DNA from: Alphaproteobacteria bacterium | Lineage (GTDB): Bacteria > Pseudomonadota > Alphaproteobacteria > Rickettsiales > Rickettsiaceae | Assembly (NCBI GenBank): GCA_030430995.1 | Contig: JAUIKA010000019.1 | Location: forward strand, 1-12,859 | Length of the DNA: 12,859 nucleotides | Direction: 5' to 3' | Part shown: one piece after another, positions 1 through 6,932 of the stretch | Layout: every line of letters starts with the position of its first letter | Position numbering within the stretch: position 1 is the stretch's first letter | The notes under the pieces: generated by a model | The model's database searches: none | The model's input: the letters and a program-made list of their open reading frames with translations, nothing else | What the model was told of the DNA's origin: nothing | Program-made: the position numbers and the translations under genes

Positions 1-8
1 ATAGGTCA

Positions 9-818
9 ATGGTTATTGAAAAACATATTTTAGATATTTTTAATCAGTATAATATAATTATATTTGATGTTTGGGGAGTTATAACATATGGAAAGTACCC
101 TAAAGAAACGTATCCAGGGGTTATAAACAACCTAAATGAGATGATAAAACAAAAAGCAAATACACTAATTGTAACAAATACACCAGATACTGTAGATGCA
201 TTTTATCCTGAATTTAAAAAAACTGGCATCAATATAGAAAAAGATAGAATCATAACGGCGGGGCAAGTCTGCCTAGAAAAATTTATAATTCCTAATAAAG
301 ATAAAAAGCTATATATTTTTGGGAAAGATAGAAATAAGCAATATAATATTGAGCATATTGATAATATAGAGGACGCAGATGCTATACTTATAACACATAG
401 TAGCTCGCAAAACCCTGATTTAGATATTTTAGAGAAAGCTGCTAAACTAAAGCTACCTGCATTATGCTTAAATCCGGATGTTACAGCTGTAATTTCTGGT
501 AAAGTTATATATTGTTCTGGATATTATGCAAATCTTTATAAAAAACTAGGTGGCGAAGTAACTTATTTTGGCAAACCGTATCCTACTATATTCAATATAT
601 TGCTTGAAAAGCATAATATATCTATAAAAGATAATAAAATTCTTATGGTAGGAGATACCTTGAGTATGGATATATTGGGCGCTAAGAACATTGGTATAGA
701 TGCAGGGCTTGTTAAAACAGGTAATGCAACATTACTAAGTGAGAAGGAGATAGAAAAGAGAATAGATTCATTAGGTTTAAAAGGCACTTTAAAATATAGG
801 CTTACTCTAGGGGATTAA
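9..818 (+). CDS. HAD-superfamily class IIA-type hydrolase
   Basis: This 269-residue protein has the HAD phosphatase layout. Motif I is FDVWGV (residues 19-24) with nucleophile Asp20, motif II is LIVTNT (53-58), the motif III lysine is in FGKPYP (187-192), and motif IV is MVGDTLSMDILGA (213-225) with Asp216 and Asp221 as metal ligands. The cap lies between motifs II and III, as in class IIA (NagD-like) enzymes, and the protein resembles the alphaproteobacterial subgroup that begins 'DVWGV'. The second Asp of the usual DxD is Trp22, so its general acid/base step may differ from classical HAD phosphatases. The substrate is unknown; a small phosphorylated metabolite is the family-based guess. The start gives a normal 18-residue lead before motif I, but the frame is open to the window edge, so a slightly earlier start cannot be excluded. 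It is the only plus-strand gene and converges on its neighbours. Confidence 0.88.
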   Translation: MVIEKHILDIFNQYNIIIFDVWGVITYGKYPKETYPGVINNLNEMIKQKANTLIVTNTPDTVDAFYPEFKKTGINIEKDRIITAGQVCLEKFIIPNKDKKLYIFGKDRNKQYNIEHIDNIEDADAILITHSSSQNPDLDILEKAAKLKLPALCLNPDVTAVISGKVIYCSGYYANLYKKLGGEVTYFGKPYPTIFNILLEKHNISIKDNKILMVGDTLSMDILGAKNIGIDAGLVKTGNATLLSEKEIEKRIDSLGLKGTLKYRLTLGD

Positions 819-1065
819 CTTTAGTTACGTATAAGAGCAAATGAAACTATAAAGGATACGGAAATTAAAAATTGTATAAGGATAATGCCTTAAAATAACT
901 ATCAAGCCTATTAAAAGCAAATATCCGATAACGCTTTAAATAGAATATTTTAACAATATAGCTTTTCCTCCAGATTAGCCAAATACCAGTGATAAAGCTA
1001 ATAATCTAACTACAATGGTTTTACGCGAGGTCTAAAGAGAGAATTTTTATGAGTTTAGTTATATT
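819..1065. other. convergent spacer without recognisable gene
   Basis: This stretch lies between the plus-strand HAD gene and the 3' end of a small minus-strand frame. Both strands are rich in stops and I find no coding frame, tRNA or insertion sequence. The only structure seen is at 959-1002: TAGCTTT (959-965) can pair with AAAGCTA (994-1000), while ATTAGC (974-979) can pair with GCTAAT (997-1002). The two hairpins share their 3' arm and exclude each other. No T-run follows on either strand, so neither is a convincing terminator. Confidence 0.5.
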
Positions 1066-1245
1066 TTATTTATGTCCGTTATCAATATTATGACTTCCTC
1101 CATCAAAAAAGTTATCTTTTAACTTATTATCTACAGAGTCCTGTGTTGAATCCACGGCAGTGTTCATAGCTTCTGAGTAATTTACATCAAAAAATAATTG
1201 ATCTAATATATCCTCTTCCTCTATTTGTTTTTGCTTTTTTTGCAT
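1066..1245 (-). CDS. small acidic hypothetical protein (59 aa)
   Basis: An ATG at 1245-1243 opens a 59-codon frame ending in TAA at 1068-1066, in a spacer otherwise full of stops. The peptide starts MQKKQKQIEEEDILDQLF, is basic for six residues and then strongly acidic and Asn/Asp-rich, and ends in HNIDNGHK. It has no signal peptide, membrane segment or Cys, and I do not recognise a family. A promoter-like sequence with a perfect TATAAT lies about 38 nt upstream of the ATG. There is no clear Shine-Dalgarno sequence, although several solid genes here lack one too. It might instead be a remnant or a chance frame. Support is limited to the uninterrupted frame, its protein-like composition and the promoter-like sequence. 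Confidence 0.4.
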   Translation of the reverse strand: MQKKQKQIEEEDILDQLFFDVNYSEAMNTAVDSTQDSVDNKLKDNFFDGGSHNIDNGHK

Positions 1246-1282
1246 AATTACAATATATGATTAATATGTTCTTTGCTATATC

Positions 1283-1310
1283 ATTATATTACATACTATC
1301 ATTATTTAAA
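1283..1310 (-). promoter_or_regulatory. sigma70-like promoter before the 59-aa frame
   Basis: On the minus strand a perfect -10 TATAAT (plus 1283-1288) lies 16 bp from TTTAAA (plus 1305-1310), which matches the -35 consensus at 4 of 6 bases. A GCAATT/AATTGC dyad (1313-1335) sits directly upstream of the -35. In DNA this AT-rich, TATAAT-like strings are common, so the call rests on spacing and on the following frame. Confidence 0.35.
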
Positions 1311-1341
1311 TAGCAATTCAATTAATGACAATTGCAAAATA

Positions 1342-1437
1342 CTATAATGTAATATAGGGGACAATACAACCATAAGCCTTAAAACGCTCTGTAATGGCTT
1401 GTGGAGCGCGTTCATACTGATATTTATTGAACTGCAT
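1342..1437 (-). pseudogene. coding-like short frame, possible gene remnant
   Basis: ATG at 1437-1435 to TAG at 1344-1342 encodes 31 residues including KYQYERAPQAITERFKAYG. The composition looks like folded protein rather than random AT-rich translation. The frame remains open upstream of the ATG back to a stop near 1510 but has no other ATG, so this could be the 3' end of a decayed gene. I do not recognise the family. No Shine-Dalgarno sequence is visible. It lies in the spacer after dnaX, close to another short frame in a different register (1463-1567), which would fit one ancestral gene broken by a frameshift. A short intact peptide gene is the alternative. Confidence 0.22.
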
Positions 1438-1462
1438 AATTAATTCGATGCTACATAATAGC

Positions 1463-1567
1463 TTAGCATTTACTAAAAAATTTAGATATATAGTGTATTT
1501 TCTCCATATTATTTAAATCAGGAAGATATAGCTCAGGTTTATATAAATTATTTATGTAATATATCAA
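1463..1567 (-). pseudogene. short frame overlapping the end of dnaX
   Basis: A frame open across the dnaX stop codon gives residues including LYKPELYLPDLNNMEKIHYI and ends in TAA at 1465-1463. A TTG at 1567-1565 is the only plausible early start. It is preceded by AGGAG 9 nt upstream, but that AGGAG lies inside dnaX and may be coincidental. The peptide is about 34 residues and I do not recognise it. With the neighbouring frame at 1342-1437 it may be part of a decayed gene, or simply chance open sequence. Confidence 0.2.
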
Positions 1568-2990
1568 TAACTTTAGCTCCTGAAAAACAGGAAGAAAGAG
1601 CAGACCACTGGCTAGTTTTCTCTATATCTGAAATAAGTTTTGATTTTAAGCTTTCTATAGAATCCTTTAAAGAATAATTTATTTCCCATGGTGTTCCGGT
1701 AAGCTTATTCAGTAATATCTTTAATTCTTCTTTTTCTTTACTGGTTTCAGCGCTTCCTGCTATAGATAATGAGCCAAAAGAATAATTAATAATTTCTACT
1801 TCATTCAGTAAATAATAATATAGCTTCATATTATTACTTTTATAAAGTAAATCTAATATAAAATATACGTCTTTTTTGTCATGATTCACTGGCAACGCTG
1901 CTTTTTCTATATTAGGTATTGCCTTTATACATATAGCTTTTATTGTGAGCATTTCTGCAGCTAGCAATACATCAAAACTACCTTTTAAGCTAGCAAATCC
2001 GTTTTCTAAGATTTGATATATTATAGAAAGATAACTTAGCTCTTGTTTTGATAAGATATCTATATGCTTTTTATGTTGTTGATATAATAAATCTTGATAA
2101 CCTATTTTATATTTTATAATATGAACTAATAATGTTACAACTTGCTGAAAAAACATATGTAGATCATAGGATTTACAATAAATTTCAGATATTATCTCAA
2201 GGGCATCTTTAGATTGGCTTTCTATTACTGCTGCTAAATAATTTAAAACTTTCTCTATGCCAACATTGCCTAAAGCTTTATCTAAATTCTCTATAGTAGC
2301 GCCAGCTTTATCATATATACTTAATTTTTCTAATAAGAAAATTGCATCTCTCGCTGAACCGTCTGATTTTTGAGCAATGGCTCTTAACGCTTCAGATGTA
2401 TATGCTATATCTTCTTTTTTACAAATATTTTCTAGCAAATCAGAAATTTCTGTTATTGATATTCTAGATAGGTCAAAACGCTGGCATCTAGAAATTACAG
2501 TTATAGGGATCTTATTCACTTCTGTTGTTGCAAATACAAATACAACATGCTGTGGTGGCTCTTCTAAAACCTTTAGAATAGCATTGAAGGCGCTTTTAGA
2601 TAGCATATGTACTTCATCTATTATGTAGACCTTATATTTACCTATAAGTGGCTTATATTCGCATGCATCTATTATAGCGCGTATATCCTCTACACCGGTG
2701 TTGCTTGCTGCATCAAATTCTATTATATCAGGATGTGCATCAAAAGCTTTACAACTTTTGCATTCATCACATGGCACAGCTTCTTCTGAGATGTTATGAC
2801 AGGTAACAGTTTTTGCTATTATTCTAGCGGAAGTGGTTTTACCAGTGCCTCTTATACCAGAAAGAAGGTAAGCATTAGCAATTTTATTATAAATAATGGC
2901 ATTTTTTAATGTGAGGACCAATGGCTCCTGACCACGCAGGCCTATAAAGTTAGTAGGGCGATATTTTCTAGCTAATGGTATATAATTCAT
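1548..2990 (-). CDS. dnaX: DNA polymerase III subunit gamma/tau
   Basis: This is the clamp-loader ATPase that places the beta sliding clamp on DNA during replication. The N-terminus MNYIPLARKYRP is the standard DnaX opening. Domain I shows Walker A GIRGTGKT (residues 45-52), four zinc-binding cysteines (C64, C74, C77, C80), Walker B IIDEVHML (123-130) and the sensor/SRC motif ISRCQRF (166-172). The helical lid and collar follow to about residue 360. At 480 residues it keeps only a short variable C-terminal part. I see no convincing programmed-frameshift signal, so probably one full-length product is made. The ATG lies 21 nt after the SRP RNA hairpin, so the gene is likely transcribed from the ffs promoter. 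Identity is secure. Confidence 0.97.
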   Translation of the reverse strand: MNYIPLARKYRPTNFIGLRGQEPLVLTLKNAIIYNKIANAYLLSGIRGTGKTTSARIIAKTVTCHNISEEAVPCDECKSCKAFDAHPDIIEFDAASNTGVEDIRAIIDACEYKPLIGKYKVYIIDEVHMLSKSAFNAILKVLEEPPQHVVFVFATTEVNKIPITVISRCQRFDLSRISITEISDLLENICKKEDIAYTSEALRAIAQKSDGSARDAIFLLEKLSIYDKAGATIENLDKALGNVGIEKVLNYLAAVIESQSKDALEIISEIYCKSYDLHMFFQQVVTLLVHIIKYKIGYQDLLYQQHKKHIDILSKQELSYLSIIYQILENGFASLKGSFDVLLAAEMLTIKAICIKAIPNIEKAALPVNHDKKDVYFILDLLYKSNNMKLYYYLLNEVEIINYSFGSLSIAGSAETSKEKEELKILLNKLTGTPWEINYSLKDSIESLKSKLISDIEKTSQWSALSSCFSGAKVIDILHK

Positions 2991-3011
2991 AAAAGATTAA
3001 TATTACGATAT

Positions 3012-3089
3012 GCCAGCGATAACCCATAATAATAACTTTGCTGCTCCTTTCGGCCTGACTAATTGAGCTATAACTATGCCTATGCTGGC
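3012..3089 (-). ncRNA. ffs: small signal recognition particle RNA (4.5S)
   Basis: The minus strand carries the hallmark SRP domain IV apical loop GTCAGGCCGAAAGGAGCAGC (plus 3040-3059): a GAAA tetraloop on a CC/GG stem flanked by the GUCAGG and AGCAGC sides of the loop bound by Ffh. The flanks fold into a long hairpin closed by GCCAGC/GCTGGC (3084-3089 with 3012-3017), with mostly A-U and G-U pairs between. The closed hairpin is 78 nt; the mature RNA is probably a little longer, with a 5' end near 3090-3093 judged from the promoter spacing. With Ffh it guides inner-membrane proteins to FtsY and the translocon. Its place just upstream of dnaX is a usual alphaproteobacterial arrangement. Confidence 0.93.
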
Positions 3090-3095
3090 ACAAGT

Positions 3096-3124
3096 ATCTT
3101 ATAAAAACTATATGGTTATTGCAA
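3096..3124 (-). promoter_or_regulatory. candidate ffs-dnaX promoter
   Basis: On the minus strand TTGCAA (plus 3119-3124) and TAAGAT (plus 3096-3101) are separated by exactly 17 bp; each matches the sigma70 consensus at 4 of 6 bases. The predicted start point is about 6-8 nt after the -10, just before the GCCAGC that opens the SRP RNA hairpin, which is what a stable-RNA promoter should show. The -35 lies inside the loop of the terminator-like hairpin at the end of yciB. Confidence 0.55.
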
Positions 3125-3148
3125 GTAAATATTGCTATACATATAGTT
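3101..3148 (-). terminator. candidate intrinsic terminator after yciB
   Basis: On the minus strand AACTATATG (plus 3140-3148) and CATATAGTT (plus 3106-3114) are perfect 9-bp complementary arms. A small inner stem GCAA/TTGC lies between them, and the 3' arm runs straight into T residues, giving five T in a row. The upstream arm overlaps the yciB stop codon. The stem is AT-rich and so not very stable, but it is the best terminator candidate I found in the window, and it separates the secretion/yciB unit from ffs-dnaX. Confidence 0.5.
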
Positions 3149-3674
3149 ATTTATTTCTATATTTCATAATAAAGGGAATCTGAGATAAAAGGAATAATAG
3201 AGTAAGTGGCGTTACTCCAAATACTTTAAAATTCACCCAAAAACTTTCTGAGCATAACCTCCATGTCATTTCATTGATTATAGCAAGAAAAATGAAAAAA
3301 TATGCAATTCTCTTTGTAAGTATGTTCCAATATTTATTATCCATAGAAATAATATTGGAGAACATATTCTCTACAATAGGTATATTTTTATATGCGCTAT
3401 ACATTAGAACAGATGAAAATATTATATACACAATAGTTGGCTTCATTTTTATATATTTAGGGTCCCCACTTATTACGGTAATGCTTCCAGAAATTAATAG
3501 TAATATACCAGAGACCATAAGAGCAGGAGATATCTTTTTATAGATAAAATAGCTTGCTGCTAAACAAATAGCAGTAACAATAACCATTAAAAGCGTTGCA
3601 TTTAAAATATTTGAATATTTATATGTAGCAAAGAACACTACTATTGGGCCAAGCTCAAGTAAAAATTTGATCAT
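3147..3674 (-). CDS. yciB: inner membrane-spanning protein YciB (intracellular septation protein A)
   Basis: This 175-residue, very hydrophobic protein matches the YciB/IspZ family along its full length. It has the N-terminal KFLLELGPIVVFF (residues 3-15), the GDPKYIKMKPTIVYIIF block in the middle, and the C-terminal WVNFKVFGVTPLT. About five membrane segments can be seen. YciB is an inner-membrane protein implicated in septation and envelope integrity; its biochemical activity is not well defined. It lies 78 nt after the Ppx/GppA gene, and the gap has no obvious terminator, so it may be the last gene of the upstream transcript. The start MIKFLLELGP is the usual family start. Confidence 0.9.
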   Translation of the reverse strand: MIKFLLELGPIVVFFATYKYSNILNATLLMVIVTAICLAASYFIYKKISPALMVSGILLLISGSITVISGDPKYIKMKPTIVYIIFSSVLMYSAYKNIPIVENMFSNIISMDNKYWNILTKRIAYFFIFLAIINEMTWRLCSESFWVNFKVFGVTPLTLLFLLSQIPFIMKYRNK

Positions 3675-3752
3675 CTAGTTATTAAATATTTATAGCTAAT
3701 AATACACAAATTACGCGCTAATATCCATTAAAATTATATATATATAAAAACT

Positions 3753-5123
3753 TTATAATGCTTTATCCCTAATACTATTGATGAAAGATATTGTCTTATT
3801 AATTTTTCCCATAATGCTATTTGGTAATTCTATATTTGTTTTTAATACAACTTTATCTTCTTGGATAGCAAAATAAAACTCTGGCTCTAAAAATAAAATA
3901 TCATTAATAGTCTTACATATGCTAAGAGCATTTCCAATAATATAACTATTGCTATAATCTTCTTTGTTAATATAAGCTCTAGATAATTTTAATATATAAG
4001 GAGTAAGTTTAAAATAGAACATATAGGAAATTACTACACATAGCATTATTCTTTGTCTATGGCTAAATGGTATATTACTTGTAAGCACAAGGGTTGTACC
4101 AAGGTAAGTAGCAAGAAAGCTATCTATATTTTTCATATCTGAAGTTATTCTTATAGCAAGAGCAACAGTTTGAAGTGTTTCGTTGTCAGGATTAATAAGA
4201 ATTGGCTTTATAATTTCAGTATATGTTTCTAATATTTCATCTGAATATTTACTGCTATCTAATAACTTTACTGATTCATATATAATATCCTTTGTTCTTT
4301 CTTTTTCTTCAATAAAATTAAAAAATAGACCTTCTTTTAACCCATATGTAGAAGCAACAACAAATTCTGGTTTGAGGTAAGAGATTAAAGCTTTTAATAG
4401 ATATATAGCATATATATCTATTTTCATATTTTTATTATTTGAAAGTAAAAACTCTACATATTGATGTAGCAATTCTGTTTTTACAGTAAAGCAATGTAGG
4501 TTTTTTAATAAGTAACCTGAATGGGTAATATATCCTTTTAGAATAACAAGGAATCCACCTCCTATTAAATATAGATTCTTTATATTCTTTTTAGCGCCAG
4601 ATTTAGCAATTGAGGTATATATTTCTTCGAAAGAGCTATGAGCATCTTTTAATACCCTAGTGCCAAGCCTTAAAGAATGTATATTACTCACCTCTGCATT
4701 CTCTACATATGCTATTTCTAAGCTACCACCACCTAAATCAACCACAGCTCCTTCAGGGTTCTTCATTGTAATCAACACTGACAAACTGCTTATATAAGCT
4801 TCTTTTTCTCCTGGTATTATTTCTACATCTAGATTATATCTATCCTTTACAATTTTAATCCATTCTGTTGATTTATTATGAAACCTTAAAGCGGCAGTTC
4901 CTACACATACAACTTTATCTATATTTAAAGATTTAATAATATTTGATATATATGAAAGGATAGAATATATATCATGCTCATCCTCTATATTATCTCTATT
5001 AAGTAATGAGGTAATATCTATAGAAAATTTTTTTTCGCAGCGCTCTAAAGCGCCAAGGGTATCCCCTTCATAAATTACCATGCGCAGAGCATTGGACCCT
5101 ATGTCTATAATACACGTAAACAT
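3753..5123 (-). CDS. ppx: Ppx/GppA family phosphatase
   Basis: This is an ASKHA-fold phosphatase of the exopolyphosphatase/guanosine pentaphosphatase family, cleaving terminal phosphate from polyphosphate and/or pppGpp. Visible motifs are phosphate-1 DIGSNALRMVIYE (residues 7-19), GTAALR (75-80), the IIPGEKEA segment with the catalytic-type Glu (102-109) and phosphate-2 VVDLGGGSLE (127-136). Domains I and II cover about the first 290 residues. The helical C-terminal part (about 300-456) resembles the extra domain of long family members but is weakly conserved. At 456 residues it is between short and full-length Ppx. Which substrate it prefers cannot be told from sequence. It starts 9 nt after the virD4 stop codon, so it is very likely cotranscribed with the secretion genes, although no functional link is established. 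Confidence 0.88.
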   Translation of the reverse strand: MFTCIIDIGSNALRMVIYEGDTLGALERCEKKFSIDITSLLNRDNIEDEHDIYSILSYISNIIKSLNIDKVVCVGTAALRFHNKSTEWIKIVKDRYNLDVEIIPGEKEAYISSLSVLITMKNPEGAVVDLGGGSLEIAYVENAEVSNIHSLRLGTRVLKDAHSSFEEIYTSIAKSGAKKNIKNLYLIGGGFLVILKGYITHSGYLLKNLHCFTVKTELLHQYVEFLLSNNKNMKIDIYAIYLLKALISYLKPEFVVASTYGLKEGLFFNFIEEKERTKDIIYESVKLLDSSKYSDEILETYTEIIKPILINPDNETLQTVALAIRITSDMKNIDSFLATYLGTTLVLTSNIPFSHRQRIMLCVVISYMFYFKLTPYILKLSRAYINKEDYSNSYIIGNALSICKTINDILFLEPEFYFAIQEDKVVLKTNIELPNSIMGKINKTISFINSIRDKAL

Positions 5124-5132
5124 CCTATGCCG

Positions 5133-6932
5133 TTAATCTTTAATATCTAAAAAGTCATTATCATCTGTTTGCATATCTGATAAATCTTTTTCCTCTGCCC
5201 TTGGGTCATAAGGCTCCTGAGTAGGCACTATTGTCTTAGCAAGTAGCCTTTTTGTAAAAAAACTATCTTGATAATATTTAATTTTCTGTGTTTTTATAGG
5301 GTATGTGGATTCTATTAATATAATTTGCTCATCTCTGGGTAGTTGTATCACTTCCTGCGGTAGCAATAATGCTCTTTGCGTTTCAGATATATTCACAGTT
5401 CTACTTGAAGGGTTTAAATCAAAAAACTTAGGCGCGCTCTGAGAAACTTGTTTTTCTGTCATTGTGCCGCAAAGCTTAGATATTAAATCTGCTGTTTCAT
5501 AGTTATTTGCTGCATATGTTAACCTATACTTACAATTTGATAGAAAAGAATTCATACCAGCTTCTTCATAAGTACCCTTAAGCTGTTGTGTATCTTGCAC
5601 TACTAAATATAACCTAACTCTATATCCACGCAAATAAGCAAGGGCGGATTTGAATTGCTCCATCTTACCTAAAGTTGGGAACTCATCCATTAAAAACATA
5701 ACTCCATACGGCTCTTCTTTAAGGTTAGGAAGTGATGCACTGAGAGTGTCTATTGCTTGCTGATAGAAGATTTGCATCAATTTTTGTAGCCTTGTTATGT
5801 TATCTGGGGTTAACCCTACATATATTGAAATTTTCTTCTTCTTTAAATCTGCAATGCTAAAATCAGAACTAGCGGTAGCAGCATCTATTAAAGGATTTGC
5901 CCATAGCTCTAATGCCGAATTCAAAGTAGAAACTACACCTGATCTTTCTTTATCTGCTTTCTGCAAAAAAGCAGATATATTCATATATGCTACAGGATGT
6001 ATTTTTTTACCTAAAGTGTCTAATGCAACAGCCATAGAATATGCAAAATCATCTCCCCTTAAAGTCCTTACGACTTCTCCAAAACTTTTTACTTTTGTAT
6101 CATCTGCTAATATATAAAGTACAACACCTAAAAATAAACTTTTTGCTTCATTATTCCAAAAATCCTTTTCTGTAATAAGCAAATTACCTATTTTTTGTAC
6201 ATCATCCACCATCTTACCTGGTTTGTCACTTATAAGATCAAAAGGGTTATAGCAATGTGTAATTCCATTTGGATTTGATGGTTCCCATACATATACCTCC
6301 TGCCCCTGGCTTTCTCTCCATCCACTTGTGAGGGCAAAATTTTCTAGTTTAATATCATGCACCACCATAGACTGCGTCCAGAAAAGCAAATTTGGAATCA
6401 CTACACCCACGCCCTTACCAGAGCCGGTAGGAGCAAATAGCAATGCATGTTCATAACCCTCTGCTACATAATAACCATTACTGTCTTTACCCAGAAGCAT
6501 TCCATCTTTTGCTCTTAGGCCTGCTTTCTTTACATCTTCCTCTACAGCCCAATGTGCATCCCCATAAAGCTTTTTCTCCTTATTTTTAAAAAATCTATGA
6601 GAAAATATTTTTTTAGCAAATATGATATATATCAACAAAAGCACCCCTCCAGGAACCCCTATTGCCAAGCTTGCTTTAATTTTTAAATTATCATATTCAC
6701 TCCAAGTAAGTTGGTCCCAAGAAGATATAAGCCATTTAATAAGCAATATAGATTCCTTATATACATATATAACAAAGTCAAATGAGAAACTGGGTCCGTG
6801 AAGTCTATTAAATAATGCTGCAATCAGCAGAGATATAATAAAAAATACTAATGCAAAAATTATAGTATGCAGTACAATATGCGAAATTAAATTCCTTAAA
6901 AAAAGTGCAATTTTACCTTGTTCTGTTAGCAT
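5133..6932 (-). CDS. virD4: type IV secretion coupling ATPase VirD4
   Basis: This is the coupling protein that receives substrates and passes them to the secretion channel. Its 599 residues show two N-terminal membrane helices (about 16-41 and 86-106), then the TraG/TraD ATPase domain with Walker A APTGSGKG (167-174) and Walker B VMFLMDEF (411-418). YGDAHWA (123-129) and the FAPTG region are typical of the family. The last 25 or so residues, after TIVPTQEPYDPRAE, are strongly acidic, a feature that could take part in substrate recognition (inference). It overlaps the end of virB11 by 20 nt, which suggests translational coupling. In Rickettsiales this is the RvhD4 protein, and the length is normal. 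Confidence 0.96.
   Translation of the reverse strand: MLTEQGKIALFLRNLISHIVLHTIIFALVFFIISLLIAALFNRLHGPSFSFDFVIYVYKESILLIKWLISSWDQLTWSEYDNLKIKASLAIGVPGGVLLLIYIIFAKKIFSHRFFKNKEKKLYGDAHWAVEEDVKKAGLRAKDGMLLGKDSNGYYVAEGYEHALLFAPTGSGKGVGVVIPNLLFWTQSMVVHDIKLENFALTSGWRESQGQEVYVWEPSNPNGITHCYNPFDLISDKPGKMVDDVQKIGNLLITEKDFWNNEAKSLFLGVVLYILADDTKVKSFGEVVRTLRGDDFAYSMAVALDTLGKKIHPVAYMNISAFLQKADKERSGVVSTLNSALELWANPLIDAATASSDFSIADLKKKKISIYVGLTPDNITRLQKLMQIFYQQAIDTLSASLPNLKEEPYGVMFLMDEFPTLGKMEQFKSALAYLRGYRVRLYLVVQDTQQLKGTYEEAGMNSFLSNCKYRLTYAANNYETADLISKLCGTMTEKQVSQSAPKFFDLNPSSRTVNISETQRALLLPQEVIQLPRDEQIILIESTYPIKTQKIKYYQDSFFTKRLLAKTIVPTQEPYDPRAEEKDLSDMQTDDNDFLDIKD

Larger units (their letters stand above)
1246..1547. 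other. spacer between dnaX and the 59-aa frame
   Basis: This stretch of about 300 nt downstream of dnaX (minus sense) holds two short coding-like frames (1463-1567 and 1342-1437, listed separately) and a promoter-like sequence at 1283-1310. It also has two dyads: GCAATT/AATTGC at 1313-1335, just upstream of the promoter's -35, and ATGCTA/TAGCAT at 1448-1469. Neither dyad is followed by a T-run, so no terminator for dnaX is evident. No RNA gene or insertion-sequence end is seen. Confidence 0.5.

Noticed and set aside
808..826. Hairpin TAACT/AGTTA after the HAD gene as a terminator
   Set aside because: The loop would be 2 nt and there is no T-run.
1384..1412. Imperfect inverted repeat AACGCTC/GAGCGCGTT as an insertion-sequence end
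   Set aside because: The arms do not match without a bulge, there is no second copy, no transposase and no target duplication.
1872..1877. A6 run in dnaX as a programmed frameshift site for making gamma
   Set aside because: In zero frame it reads GAC AAA AAA GAC, not the A AAA AAG heptamer, and no stem-loop or upstream Shine-Dalgarno stimulator was seen; six A's are common in this DNA.
5797..6117. 106-aa plus-strand frame within virD4
   Set aside because: It is antisense to the well-supported VirD4 ATPase domain and its residues look like a reverse-complement shadow, with no start signal or family.
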